From contig OZ014412.1 of the NCBI GenBank assembly GCA_963965975.1, positions 15,491,349 to 15,555,348 of the forward strand: a stretch of DNA of 64,000 nt. The letters run 5' to 3'. The position numbers were made by a program, and so were the translations under genes. Shown one piece after another: positions 24,553 to 38,397 of the stretch. Below the pieces are notes generated by a model. The model saw only the letters and a program-made list of their open reading frames with translations, had not been told where the DNA came from and searched no databases. Source of the DNA: Xestospongia bergquistia (Eukaryota; Porifera; Demospongiae; Haplosclerida; Petrosiidae). Position 1 is the stretch's first letter, and each line of letters starts with the position of its first letter.

Positions 24553-24928
24553 TGTTTTAGTTAGCTATAACTAAACCCCTTTTAGTTTAGCCTATTTGAC
24601 TTTTAATTAACTAACTATAACTAATTATATCACTGTAAAAATTAATATTTTAACAATTGCTTTGTACAGTACATGGATGGATTACTATGGAATATAGAAC
24701 TCTTGAGAATTGCTCACTATGTAATTTGTTGGTATGTTGTAGTGGTACATACCAACAAATTATACAATGAGTAATTAACATAAATTCTACATTCCATAGT
24801 AATCCACCCATGTAATGTACAAAGCAATTATTAAAATGACATGTTAATTTTTACTGTGTATAAAATTAATGCAATAATGACAAAAACTAACTATAATTAA
24901 CTATTATAGTTAGTACTGAACTAAAACA
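24553..24928. mobile_element. 376-bp foldback element, unit C
   Basis: Same palindrome as at 12789-13164, offset by 11764 bases and essentially identical, so it was copied with the unit rather than inserted again. Confidence 0.7.
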
Positions 24929-25004
24929 ATAGACTCCTGTACTCAATAAATACATGTCATAGCTGCACAAAAGATAAACCACTTGTAAGTGATAGGTTAG
25001 CTGT

Positions 25005-26664
25005 GACGCTGAAAAAAACATTTCGTCATTTTAACTGAGGTCTTTGTTACCACCGTTTATCATTATGATGTAAACTAAATCCATGTTGCTAGAAGGCCAA
25101 AATTAGTGTAACTCATAAAACCAACTAGTTGCATCTACAAACGTATTTCTTTTATACCCGCTTTGCTATAGTAATTTAGTGTTCTACCTAGAATTTTTCT
25201 TTGGGGGGGGGGGGGAGAAGTTGACTTCCAATGCACTTTTAGCTTTATTAAATAATATGTTGCGAATAACTAAAGAGAATAAATAATAATTATTAATTAC
25301 AGGGCTATTTTTTATTTCTTGACTTTTTTGCAATTTTCGATAATCAATTCCAGTGTTTCATCTGTTAAATGCTCAGCTCCTTCAAAATACATATTCTCAT
25401 TGCATGCTCTAATGTTTCTTCTCTCATCCCACTTCTCAACCTTCTTTTTATTAATTTCATGCTACTAAATCACTGTAATTTTTTTTTGGTGGGGGGAAGT
25501 TACTGAGTTTGGGGGGGGAAGCTTCCCCCACAGTAGATAAAACCCAGCAATGAATCATGGACGCTGAAAAAAACATTTCGTCATTTTAACTGAGGTCTTT
25601 GTTACCACAGTTTATCATTATGATGTAAACTAAATCTAAGTTGCTACAAGGCCAAAATTAGTGTAACTCATAAAACCAACTAGTTGCATCTACAAACGTA
25701 TTTCTTTTATACCCGCTTTGCTATAGTAATTTAGTGTTCTACCTAGAATTTTTCTTTGGGGGGGGGGGGGGGGAGAAGTTGACTTCCAATGCACTTTTAG
25801 CTTTATTAAATAATATGTTGCGAATAACTAAAGAGAATAAATAATAATTATTAATTACAGGGCTATTTTTTATTTCTTGACTTTTTTGCAATTTTCGATA
25901 ATCAATTCCAGTGTTTCATCTGTTAAATGCTCAGCTCCTTCAAAATACATATTCTCATTGCATGCTCTAATGTTTCTTCTCTCATCCCACTTCTCAACCT
26001 TCTTTTTATTAATTTCATGCTACTAAATCACTGTAATTTTTTTTTGGTGGGGGGAAGTTACTGAGTTTGGGGGGGAAGCTTCCCCCACAGTAGATAAAAC
26101 CCAGCAATGAATCATGGACGCTGAAAAAAACATTTCGTCATTTTAACTGAGGTCTTTGTTACCACAGTTTATCATTATGATGTAAACTAAATCTAAGTTG
26201 CTACAAGGCCAAAATTAGTGTAACTCATAAAACCAACTAGTTGCATCTACAAACGTATTTCTTTTATACCCGTTTTGCTATAGTAATTTAGTGTTCTACC
26301 TAGAATTTTTCTTTGGGGGGGGGGGGGGGGGAGAAGTTGACTTCCAATGCACTTTTAGCTTTATTAAATAATATGTTGCGAATAACTAAAGAGAATAAAT
26401 AATAATTATTAATTACAGGGCTATTTTTTATTTCTTGACTTTTTGCAATTTTCGATAATCAATTCCAGTGTTTCATCTGTTAAATGCTCAGCTCCTTCAA
26501 AATACATATTCTCATTGCATGCTCTAATGTTTCTTCTCTCATCCCACTTCTCAACCTTCTTTTTATTAATTTCATGCTACTAAATCACTGTAATTTTTTT
26601 TTGGTGGGGGGAAGTTACTGAGTTTGGGGGGGAAGCTTCCCCCACAGTAGATAAAACCCAGCAA
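25005..26664. repeat. ~555-bp satellite, three tandem copies (unit C)
   Basis: Copies start at 25005, 25560 and 26117. They differ mainly in G-run length and in 'gactttttt' versus 'gacttttatg' in the core. The third copy explains most of the length difference between units B and C. Confidence 0.75.
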
Positions 26665-27091
26665 TTGAATCATGGCTTCAATTTAAGCTATAAGCAGATA
26701 CTATTTCAACTGAATTAACCTAGTTAGTTAAGTTGAAATAGTACATCTCTCTCATTCATATAGTTTCAGTTATATTGGACATAAACTACAGAGAGTACAT
26801 TATGGCTTAATTTGGCTTTATACATATTGAGTTAGACCACTTTTTGAGGTAACTCAATATTGGATTTACATCATATTGATGAAACTCTAGTAACAAAGAC
26901 AATGGTTGAAATGACAAAAAGCTATTTTAAGTGGATAAGTTAACTGATAACTAAAGATAGCACTATTCAATACAACCACATTATTACATTTCACCTTGGC
27001 TATATAATAAGCTATCACAATGCAAAATGCAACCATGTGCAGGCCATGAATCAATGAGCAAGTAAGAAGTCAAGAAGTTGAAACTACAGTT

Positions 27092-27239
27092 ATGTCTGCT
27101 ATGTCAACAGGAAGACCAAAAGCAAGCCCAGTTTGGAAATAATTTGACCATGATGAAATATCAAACAATAATGTTTACAAGATTGAGAACTCAGAAAAAG
27201 TTGAATGTGGGAAGAAAATAAAAGAGAGAACATCTTCCT
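27092..27239 (+). mobile_element. BED-finger transposase scrap (unit C)
   Basis: Copy of 14766-14913 with the same stop after WK, carried along by the segmental duplication. Confidence 0.5.
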
Positions 27240-27925
27240 CAGATGTTCTCTCTTTGGTCTTTCCATTCTCCCTGCACTCTCTTTTTCCTTTTAATATATA
27301 CTTCATTGAAAATGATTACTTGACTTAACCAATATACAGCTATATAGCTTGAATGCATGTATAACAGGAAGTAAATGTCCATTGTTATTATTCCTAATGT
27401 ATTACCATATTGACTAAACATTCCTAATGTATTCTCAATCTCATAGTACATCAATAATTAAAACAGTATAAAGTTAATTTTCACTAAACCATCAATAATT
27501 TATTATCATGATCAAATCTTTATAGCCATGTAAAATTAATTAACCAGTCAATTTTTAAAGTGGTACTAACAATAGCAATTATAATAGCATCAAAAAATAC
27601 TAGAAGGGAGTATTAAGACATTCCAATTATTTAGATCTGTCACCTGTTTATAATATCAGTGGAGGGTGGAGCATGTAAATATTCAAAGTATGTAAGGTCT
27701 GGTTCATCAATGTCTTCCTGATAACATTGTTTACATGAATAATGACACAGAGAGTCAGCATTTACTTGCTTCTGTCCTAGACAGTGTTTAACTTCAAACT
27801 CATATTCAGACAGTGTCTACATTCATCAACTAAATGTGACAACGTGTCTCCTCTCAAATAAGCATCCTATTTTGGAGATCACGGTCCTTTGCATTATGGA
27901 AGTCAAGACCTTTTGACCAAAATTG

Positions 27926-28371
27926 TTTTCTCAGTGTACACAATGACCAGCTGTAAGAATGGTTGTCTTCAATAAAAGTAATAGTACACCTTGTACCAAT
28001 TTGTACAAATTTTTACATTTACCAATTACCTTATATGGTAATTACCATATGAGGTAATTGGTAAATGTATCAATTTGTAACCTTGAAACAACAGTCAGGA
28101 GTAAAAACCTTCCTATTATTATGTAAAGTATCTTTTAATTTAGTCAAGAGGTTGTTCTCACCAAACACATCATTACCATCAACAAAATCTTCAGAATCAA
28201 TTAGATTATCAACAACACTTTCATCAATAGTATCTTTGTCAACCTGCTGCTACCATAATAGACAAGACCAATCTCTTTTGCAGTTGTCTGCTCTGCTGAC
28301 CAAGTGAATCTTTGCAATGAAACCAGTAACACTGATCATAAAGAAAGGAGCATTACATTTATAGTGATACA
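27926..28371 (-). pseudogene. Decayed second-subfamily protease relic (unit C)
   Basis: Copy of the 15600-16045 relic, with the acidic stretch, the RKVFTPD site, the palindrome at 28004-28079 and the TAGHCVH motif. Confidence 0.55.
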
Positions 28372-28756
28372 GGGAATAATAATAGAACTGATACAACAAG
28401 ACACATAGTCATGACACGACTTGATTGTTACGTAAGTAATATCAGAGCTTCACTGACATTTTGTTGGCCAAGCCTGAGTGAGCCAAACACTTGATGGTAG
28501 TTAAAATCTGTCTGTCTACTGTCTGTTTGTCCCCAGGAGGACATCCAAGGATGTGTGTGCATCATCACATATACTATATTTATGGTCTAAATCCCATACG
28601 ATTATTATGACAACTAGCTGCAGATACCAGTACTGCAGTAAACAATGAGAAGACTAAAGGAAAAGAAGCAGAAAGATTTTTAGAGAAAAGGAGGAAAGAC
28701 TCACAACTTATAGACAGAGAAGAGTAAGCAGAGATAGTAGAAGGAAGACAAGAAAA

Positions 28757-29116
28757 GATTGTCAATGAGAGACAAAGTTAAGGGAGCAGAAGGTAGGGAA
28801 AAAGGTTTGTGAGAGACAGAGAAAGACAAAGAGAACAAAGAGAAGCAGGAGCATTTGAAGGAAGACAAGAAAGGATTGTCAATGAGAGACAAAGTTAAGG
28901 AAGCAGAAGGTAGGGAAAAAGGCTTGTGAGAGACAGAGAAAGACAAAGAGAATAAAGAGAAGCAGAAGCATTTGAAGGAAGACAAGAAAGGATTGTCAAT
29001 GAGAGACAAAGTTAAGGGAGCATAAGGTAGGGAAAAAGGTTTGTGAGAGACAGAGAAAGACAAAGAGAATAAAGAGAAGCAGGAGCATTTGAAGGAAGAC
29101 AAGAAAGGCTTGCTAA
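28757..29116. repeat. 117-bp purine-rich minisatellite, three units (unit C)
   Basis: Same three-unit array as 16431-16790; the repeat number has not changed between the units. Confidence 0.75.
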
Positions 29117-29375
29117 CAAAAGACAATGATGAAATAAACAAAGAGAAACAGAGAAAAAATTGAGACTTGCTAAAGACAGACAGAGACCAATAGAATGAAT
29201 ACAAGCAGACAGTATAGGTAAAAGATAAGAAAGGCTAGTGAGACAAAGACAGAGACCTACCAATGAATGTATTAAAGAGAGACATACATGGAGTGCGATA
29301 TGATAAAATAGTGATAATGGCTTCATGAAAACTAGCAGCATTTCAAACAACTCTAAACTTTTCATTCAGACATGG

Positions 29376-32300
29376 AGTCATTGTATTTTGTAACTTGAAT
29401 CTTTTCCATCTATTACATTGGTACTATATACTATGGAATATTGTTAATGTTTACATGATTTAATGATCCTACAATTTCCCTGTTTATATATGAAGTTAAA
29501 CTAACTTAAAAAGTTATAACTATCAAGTATCATGTGATGTAGGTGTGACTAGCCATTTGAAAACAGTAATGGGTCTATGGAAAAGAGCTTTACATAAAGA
29601 CAAAAAAAAACAGATAAGGTAACCTGTAGTCATGTATATTAGAGTCTATATATAATGCTTTAATATGAGGTTTTTGGTAAGTAAAGTATCATTGTCCTTA
29701 AGTTGTCTAAATACTATACATACTTGCTCAATAATCTACTAGATACTAATCTAGACATTGCCATTATACAAGTAATAGAGATCAAAAGATCAAACATATA
29801 ACTTGAGCAGTAACATTTCCTTAATTTATAATTTAATTTTGTTTTAGTAATTATTATTAAATAAAAGTAATCATAAATGAATTTGTCACAACACTGTGTC
29901 GAGTCATTGCCTATATTGAAGTCACTAAACTGCCCTATTTATATACCAGTGATATGATAAACTTTTGACTGCCCTTCTTATTTAAAAATACTATTAGCAT
30001 AATTGTTACATTTACACAACTAGTTGTCTAGATATGATCACACTTTTGCTGAGGTAAGGGTATTTCAATGATCCTTATATAATAGACTTTATTATGCCTC
30101 AAATAACATTTTTAAAGCCATGTTTGTATCTTTCTTCCTTAATGATTAGTTATAGTAGTCTCGTTCCCAGACATCCATTCACTAATGATTAGCAAGTGGA
30201 CGTCTTGGGATAAGACTATAGCTACAGGTTTAATTGAGTTTAGTTGAAATTTTAATCTGATGACATCATTGTCCTGTATATGACCTTTTTACTAACTACC
30301 AAATTCCTGTTGTTATAATATTAAAATTACTTAGCAAAAAATGACCTTTGCACAATTAAAGAAACTTGAAAGTTACTTTGTGTTGTATAAAATAACATAA
30401 GAAGTAATAGTTTATACATATTGTTATATCAAGTAGGAATCATAGACATGTTTGCCTCTATATTTTTATGGCTCTCTCATAGACAACTTAAGTCTACAAG
30501 TTTATGACTATTATTAAAAACTAATAGATTTAAATATAGGAGTCTATTCATTTACTTCACTACATAAAATATCATTAAATGACCATATAAAATGATTTTA
30601 TTGAAGTTGAATCACTTAGGGTACATTGCCACAGGAACTAGAAGTACATGTCAACATATTGTGGTTTTACATTATACTTGTCATTTGCCATATTATATTA
30701 GTGCAGTATCAATTTGGTAAGTCTCTGGTTTGGTTGGAAATAAACATGTGTTAAGTCAACATACTATCAATTTAGGAAACCTAATATTTCAATGACCTAG
30801 TCTTATCATCTCCCCATAGTACAAGGATGACTCTAAAATGAATTTAGTGATAAACCTTAATATCTATTGTAGGCTTTCTACTAAAAAAACATCTCTCCCA
30901 CATGTTATGACTAATAGAACTTACTATAATTTGTTTAACATAGCCAATGTACACCTGTTGTAGTATTTAAACCCATTTATTGGAAATAACTGAACTTTAG
31001 TTATGAAGCTCACTGTTGCCCTTCATTTTGCTATTACACTGCCATTACATGTGCTACAGGAATTACCCAGATATAAACATGTGCTGTGTTTATAATATAA
31101 ACAACATGTAGTTGATTTTTCAAACATTATAATATTGGCACTATATAGCCAACTTACTTAAGTCTTTATTAGCGTAAGAAAAGGCCACATTTCCAATTTT
31201 TAGTGGAACAACCTAAGGCTCTATTTTTTTAAAAAACTATCAGAACCTAATTTCAATGAGATATTTTTCAAACCCTAACTTTACAGCTCTGATTAAATAT
31301 CTATGTGTGTAATAATTTACATGTAACACTGCCTTATTTTAATATTTATTAACATAAACAAAAGAACATATCTTGGCTCTGAGAGATACAATGAGCCAGA
31401 ACCTTAATTTCTCCATGTTAATTAATTGTAATGTAATGGACTATTTTCCTGGTTTGCGAATTACTTGGAAGATCTGTTTGTGAATTCATACTATTAGAAG
31501 TTACTCATTGCCATAATTGCACTACTAGGACTATTCCTTCGAAGTTATGATAACAGTAGTATTAAATTTTTATCTACATTTCGTTCTATTTTATAATGCC
31601 AACGATATAAATGAATATTCACATGCAATGAGTTATGTTATGTTTCACTAACTACACTACTTTCTACTACTAAAAGTGTTAATCTCGTTGAGGATATATT
31701 TATCAGACACTTGTAAGATAAAGATATTAACTTACCTCAATATGTACATGCAATAAGTCTCAGTGAATTGTTAAGTGACACTGGTTTACTATAGCCATTT
31801 GTGATTGTAGTTCTAACAATTAATTGATTTAAAGTATGATTTGTGGTAGACTAAATATAGGTAAGCTTGTCAGATTATAAAATATAATATCTAAAATGAG
31901 AAAATAGTATACTATAAACAAAACAAATGCTAATTGTACAGGCACTCATATTATGGTTGACATGTGTTACAAAATATCTATGCATAGTGATATACTTTGA
32001 GTACAAGGCAATGAACTAAAGTAGGTATATTATACTGTTAAGTTAATATATAGCATAGTTTATTAGAGTAAGTATTATAGAATAGAACTAATGCCTAAAC
32101 ATAATATATAACTTAGTTTCTTCCATGATAACTATTTTGTTCAATTTTATATAATCATCATGTTACATTTACTATGTTACTAGTAATGTTTATATTCTGA
32201 GAATCCACATGTGTTCCTTCATATGTTAATTTGTGTCTGTATGTACTCTGTTATACATTAGAGGTAATGTAACATGAAACTCTATAGCTTAATCACTATG

Positions 32301-34624
32301 TATAAAGTAATTACTGATAATTGTCTTTACAATTTGTGAAGTCATATTAGTCACTATACATTCCTTTGTAAGAGTTTAGTTGGTACACTAAAGATACACT
32401 GAACTAATATAACTAGGGCTACCTTTATCTTATATTATATTACACTTATAAAAATGTCCAGGTGTTATACTTAAAAATGGATTGTGTCATTTTCAACTGA
32501 GGCCTTGGTTACCATGGTTATATACTAAAGATACACTGAACTCAATACTGAATTATATAAACTTTATACTGAATTACTACAAAGTCAAAACTATAGTCTA
32601 ACTATATATGTATAAAGCTACCTTTAACTCTTAGTTGGTTTAATACATATTGAGATATAATACTATAGGTTTGGCTTTTTGATATCTCTATTATGGACAC
32701 CAATGCTTCAATTGCAATGACACAACACTTTTTTAAGTGTATAGCTACAAGGTACAATGTATATTTACCTATGTTCTTATGTACATGTAGGAAGTATGGT
32801 ATTTACTCTCTCATTAAAACCTTGTAACTGATAGATACTTGGTATATTGTGATTATTTGATATACTGTTGAAAGTGGATATGGTATACTCATGTATTAGT
32901 TGTGTTGCTATGGCATTTGCCATAAGACGTTATGCATAGTTGTTTATTGATGGTAATGATATCATAGATTTAAAACATTCTGATTTGTTAGCCAAAAAGT
33001 AGTTTAATTCCCAAAGAATTGGACTAAACCCACCAGATGACTTTTAATTTAAGTTAGTGGGTGTTGGCATAAGCCATTAGAATCTAAATAGAGTTATCCA
33101 CAACATTAATTATTTCCTACTACATGTGGCACTAGAATCCCCTAAACATCACTAACAATTATTTCAGTGTAACCACCAAAACAAGTTAGGCTTCTTTCCC
33201 TAATACAATTGTGGTTACTTGACTATACATGTACAAATTACCTTTATAATATTTGGCTTACTACCTTTAATGAACATTTACACATAATAATTAGACCTTA
33301 CCATACATTAGCATGTGTTGTATTTGGTCAATACATAATCGTTTGAGTCATCAAAGAGTGCATTTGCTATTATAAGGTCTACCTTTAAATACATTGTTAT
33401 AATGGATACGACCTGACATTGAATACCACATATGCTGTTAATAGTTTAATGTATTTTGTATCCATGCATCCATGAGTTGGTTAAAACAATATCTTTTCCT
33501 AATCAATAACTTTGAGAATTAAGAGTCTTCTCTAATATTATCAAATATGTCATATGTCAGCTTATGTGTGTTGCTAACAATGTTCATATTAGTAAAGCTT
33601 CCAAGTCTTGCTATTGTGCGGTTTGCCTCTCTTTGTCAGTTTTAAAGTGAGAGTTACACTTCCTCATTGAAGTTACTAAAATCCTCTAAATGTAGTCATT
33701 GACTGTTGTTATACTTATTACACAGTGACCAGCTGTAATGATAGTCTTTTTACAAATGAAGGTTCCCGTGCAACCAATATTGATTTGTTCCACTGTCTTC
33801 CAAACAATCAAATTACTTATTTTTCTTTATAATAATGAAACATTGTATTATAGCTTAACTAAATAAGGTGTTGTCGTGTTTGTTCATTAAAGTTTGTAAA
33901 TTTAACAGGAAAGAAAGACAATAGACCACACACTTAATGGTTTATATGTTATGGCAGTACTGATGTATCTAATTGACTGACTATAGTAGTAATTATTTTG
34001 ACATGACCAATATTCTTAGGATTATACAACCTTTATTACTCTTTCATTTACTTAGAAAGCCTACTGTAAATGTGTCACTGCAAATCACTTGAGAGAGAAC
34101 ATACAAAGATTTTGAGAAAGAACAAACAAATCCATTTATTCAACCAGACAACTTCTACAGCTTTAAACAATTATTTGTTTGCTAAATAACTCTGTACTAA
34201 CTGTTTTTATTGATACCTTTTTTATTGATAGTTAATATGATGAACATTGAAGTAGAGTTGGGTTTGTCAGTATACGTAGTCCTCACAAGTAACTATACTT
34301 GCCTACAAGAAGTTAGAACCATCTCTGTCTGCAACAGTAGATGTTAATAGTAGACCAAGTTCTTGCACTTGTGTGAACCCTTACAAGTGCATCTTGTTCC
34401 AGTTACTATCTCTCTTTTTTACATCACATATTTACAAAATATACTTAGTATGTACTATATTGGAAGTTGTCTTAAGAATGAACTTTTTTGAAAACATATC
34501 AGAATGCAAAAATTCCACTACATGAAAAAAAGGAAACTACCAATAATAAAAATGGTGTAAAACAACATTGTAATTGTGATGTTATACACTAGGCCTAATT
34601 GAGTTCAATGCCAATATTAGACAT
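29376..34624. repeat. Intergenic part of unit C, no gene seen
   Basis: Collinear with 17050-22288. The only protease-derived piece is the histidine-motif crumb at 33721-33805. Confidence 0.6.
33721..33805 (-). pseudogene. Protease crumb with histidine motif (unit C)
   Basis: Copy of 21393-21477, reading GCTGTFICKKTIITAGHC on the minus strand. Confidence 0.6.
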
Positions 34625-35866
34625 TTAATAACCACGATAGTAACGGATCCAGCTTTGGAGGTGATTAAAAACTGAACGTGTGATAAGAGGTCCTCCATTA
34701 AAAAGTGTGGTAGTTCCTCTGTAGTAAGCATATGCGACAATACCATATATGATACGTTTAGTACGACCGTAACGGAAGTAAGCATAGGCACCAGCACCAC
34801 TTGTTCCACCAGCTATATCGCATGGGAATTTCATCATTCGTCCACCGTTGAAGAAACCAGATATTCGGCAGTTAGAGTGCCACATACACCTTCGTGGTTT
34901 GTCACCAGGATAACCATTTATATAAATGTAGTACCTTGGCATTGGGTAGCGCCATCCAAAGGCCATCCAGTTGTTATAATAAGTATATGTGATTATTATT
35001 GCAATATCATAATGTTGATAACGGTAACGATACCATCCATAATAGGTGACAGCTCGATGCCAGTTGTAGTAAACTCCTCTGTTTGGGTCACAATTCTTTT
35101 GACGACGAAATTGTAGACGGCTGTACCATCCACTTGGACGATTATTACCTCTATGTACACAGTGACCAGCTGTCAGGATGGTCCTGCCACGAACGAATGT
35201 TCCGGTGCAGCCAATATCAATTCTACCCATTGTCCTCCAAGGATAACTTATAAGATAAGAATGTGGTACTCTTACACGAGTATCAGGTGGAATAACTCCA
35301 ATTGTTCGTTTCTTAATATTATGTGCTTCCTCAAGAACATCTTCTAGATCATCAGTGTTGTCATTCTCATCAGGATCTTCCTCGCTAAAAACATCTTCCT
35401 CTTTGGTATTACTTGGACCTTCCTCTTCAGTATTACCAGGAAGACTAGGACCTTCCTCTTCAGTATTACCAGGAAGACTAGGACCTTCCTCTTCAGTGTT
35501 ACCAGGACTAATACTAGGACCTTCAGAATCTAGAGTATCTGTATCTTCGTTAGTGCTAGGGTCTTCAGAAACAAGAGGATGAGGATGAGAAGGGTCATCA
35601 CTTTTTTCTTCCGTTTGTACAGCCATCTTGTCCATCACTTCTTTTAAAGTTCCCATTGTTTCCCATCCATCGCTAGTAACTGACACCCATCGTTGAGCTT
35701 GGAAATCTTCAGCTGTGCCTTCTTTTGGGTTATTTTCATTGAATTTCACAATTTCATGGGTGATGTCTTTTATGTTGGAAAAGGTTATCTTTCGTCCTTT
35801 AGTTGCATCATCTGCATAAGCAGCTAGCATGCAAAAGCATGCAATGAAAAGGAGAGCACTTTGCAT
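34625..35866 (-). CDS. Secreted V8-like (S1B) serine protease, copy 3
   Basis: Single-exon gene of 413 residues, nearly identical to copy 2. The same triad residues are present: His235, Asp287 (here YDIAI) and Ser356 (GGTSGAG), with KKR at 185-187. I count seven amino-acid differences from copy 2: V16A, K31N, Y202H, R206I, S243R, V288I and R346K, against one clear silent change. Copy 3 shares the LAAYADD signal-peptide ending and TFSNIKD with copy 1, a mosaic pattern suggestive of gene conversion. TATA box, leader and downstream sequence match the other copies. Function as for copy 1. Confidence 0.9.
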   Translation of the reverse strand: MQSALLFIACFCMLAAYADDATKGRKITFSNIKDITHEIVKFNENNPKEGTAEDFQAQRWVSVTSDGWETMGTLKEVMDKMAVQTEEKSDDPSHPHPLVSEDPSTNEDTDTLDSEGPSISPGNTEEEGPSLPGNTEEEGPSLPGNTEEEGPSNTKEEDVFSEEDPDENDNTDDLEDVLEEAHNIKKRTIGVIPPDTRVRVPHSYLISYPWRTMGRIDIGCTGTFVRGRTILTAGHCVHRGNNRPSGWYSRLQFRRQKNCDPNRGVYYNWHRAVTYYGWYRYRYQHYDIAIIITYTYYNNWMAFGWRYPMPRYYIYINGYPGDKPRRCMWHSNCRISGFFNGGRMMKFPCDIAGGTSGAGAYAYFRYGRTKRIIYGIVAYAYYRGTTTLFNGGPLITRSVFNHLQSWIRYYRGY

Positions 35867-35936
35867 TGTAAATCCACAAAAAGAGACTAAATCTGTTTTG
35901 CTGGATTTGTCTGCAGTAAAGCTGCAAATGCCTCAC

Positions 35937-35943
35937 TTTTATA
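35937..35943 (-). promoter_or_regulatory. TATA box of protease copy 3
   Basis: TATAAAA on the minus strand, 71 bases upstream of the start codon. Confidence 0.65.
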
Positions 35944-36886
35944 GCATAAAGAAGTCATAGTAATGCATGTAACAAGTGGTTGCATTCAGGGCTATGGGCC
36001 ATAAGTTATTTTAATTTTACAAATGTTTATTCAAGATATGCTAGGAAGACACTCGTTGCATCCATATGTAAGCATATATGATAATCATAGCTTTCTTATC
36101 AATAAAAGTATTCAGAATAGAAAAATTAACATGAAAATTAAGCAGTCACTATAATATTGGACTCATAATAGTTTGACAAAGCTAACATGATATGTAGTTC
36201 AGGCTAATAAAATTTTATGATTTTCCCTTCATATTACAGCATCCATCAGGTGGTCCTAATATTATTTTGTACCACATGCTAACTATAAAGGTATGTTTGT
36301 TTTCATTGGGGGTTTCTATTGCTGAACTACAAGATAAGTGGGTGTGGTCAAAGATAGCAGACAAAGTGGCCCTAAGTTCAATTAGCCTCACTATTCACTA
36401 TCTACATAGCAATGTTTGTCTAAGTTTGTTATCAGTAAATCTGCATTTCTAAAATCAATAAATCTGTAATTCTGCAATACTTTTAATCTATAAAAAGGCC
36501 CTAAATTTTACGCTGGAATAGGAAAACTCAAATTAAAGCAGTCTGCAATGCATTCAGAAATGTAGATTGGCCATGCACACTTTACAGCAGTTATTGTTTT
36601 CATGAAGTCTGTTGGATAACACATTGGTTGCTGCTTTGTCTGTTCACTGCAGATAGTGCTAGATCTCTAGCACCTTTAACAATATAATGTATGCCTATTT
36701 GTTGTTACCATATCATAGAGTGATTGGCCATTTGTACATGTCATTGACCTTTACCATAAGCCTTCTAGGTTTGGTGTAATCTCTGTGACATACATTCAAG
36801 TACAACTGAAATTTGTATATGTTTTAAACTATACTTACTTCATGTTTTTGAGGGTGGACCTTATGAAGTTTCTTGTGAAGTAGTGA

Positions 36887-37261
36887 TATTTTAGTTAGTT
36901 ATAACTAAACCCCTTTTAGTTTAGCCTATTTCACTTTTAATTAACTAACTATAACTAATTATATCACTGTAAAAATTAATATTTTAATAATTGCTTTGTA
37001 CATTACATGGATGGATTATTATGGAATATAGAATTCTTGAGAATTGCTCACTATGTAATTTGTTGGTATGTTATAGTGGTACATACCAACAAATTATACA
37101 ATGAGTAATTTACATAAATTCTACATTCCATAGTAATCCACCCATGTAATGTACAATCAATTATTAAAATGATATATTAATTTTTACTGTGTATAAAATT
37201 AATGCAATAATGACAAAAACTAACTATAATTAACTATTATAGTTAGTACTGAACTAAAACA
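36887..37261. mobile_element. Foldback element, unit D (diverged copy)
   Basis: Same hairpin element as in units B and C but with more substitutions, matching the greater divergence of this part of unit D. Confidence 0.65.
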
Positions 37262-37337
37262 ATAGATTCCTGTATTCAATAAATACATGTCATAGCTGCA
37301 TAAAAGATAAACCACTTGTAAGTGATAGGCTAGCCGT

Positions 37338-37972
37338 GAGGCTGAAAAAAACATTTCATCATTTTAACTGAGGTCTTTGTTACCACAGTTTATCATTATG
37401 ATGTAAACCAAATCTAAGTTGCTACAAGGCCAAAATTAGTGTAACTCATAAAGCCAACTAGTTGCATCTACAACCACATTTTTCATTTCTTTTCTTTTAT
37501 TTCTTTTATTTCTTTTTTTTCTTTTATTTCTTTTTTTTTCTTTTGTTTTCTTTTTTCATTTCTTTTCTTTTATTTCTTTTTTTTGCTATAGTAATTTAGT
37601 GTTCTGCCTAGAATTTTTTTTTTTTGGGGGGGGGGGGGAGAAGTTGACTTCCAATGCACTTTTAGCTTTATTAAATAATATGTTGCGAATAACTAAAGAG
37701 AATAAATAATAATTATTAATTACAGGGCTATTTTTCTTTTCTTGACTTTTTTGTAATTTTCGATAATCTCTTCCAGTGTTTCATCTGTTAAACGTTCAGC
37801 TCCTTCAAAATACATATTCTCATTGCATGCTCTAATGTTTCTTTTCTCATCCCACTTCTCAACCTTGTTTTTATTAATTTCATGCTACTAAATCACTGTA
37901 ATTTTTTTTGGTGGGGAGAAGTTACTGAGTTTGGGGGAGAAGCTTCCCCCTCCAGTAGACAAAAACCAGCAA
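37338..37972. repeat. Satellite monomer with microsatellite insert (unit D)
   Basis: A single copy of the ~555-bp satellite, lengthened by a T/C-rich run of TTTCTTTTATTTC-type words at about 37478-37585, followed by the usual G-run at 37626. It may resemble the pre-amplification state of the array. Confidence 0.7.
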
Positions 37973-38397
37973 TTGAATCATGGCTTCAATTTAAGCTATA
38001 AGCAGATACTATTTCAACTGAATTAACCTAGTTAGTTAAGTTGAAATAGTATCTCTCTCTCATTCATATAGTTTCAGTTATTGGACATAAACTACAGAGA
38101 GTACATTATGGCTTAATTTGGCTTTATACATATTGAGTTAGACCAGTTTTTGAGGTAACTCAATATTGGATTTACATCATATTGATGAAACTCTGGTAAC
38201 AAAGACAACAGTTGAAATGACAAAATGCTATTTTAAGTGGATAAGTTAACTGATAACTAAAGATAGCACTATTCAATACAACCACATTATTACATTTCAC
38301 CTTGGCTATATAATAAGCTATCACAATGCAAAATGCAACCAAGTGCAGGCCATGAATCAATGAGCAAGTAAGAAGTCAAGAAGTTGAAACTACAGTT

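Larger units (their letters stand above)
22289..34624. repeat. Tandem segmental duplication unit C (~12.3 kb)
   Basis: Same order of parts as unit B. The offset between B and C positions is 11764 bases before the satellite and about 12326 after it. Confidence 0.85.
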
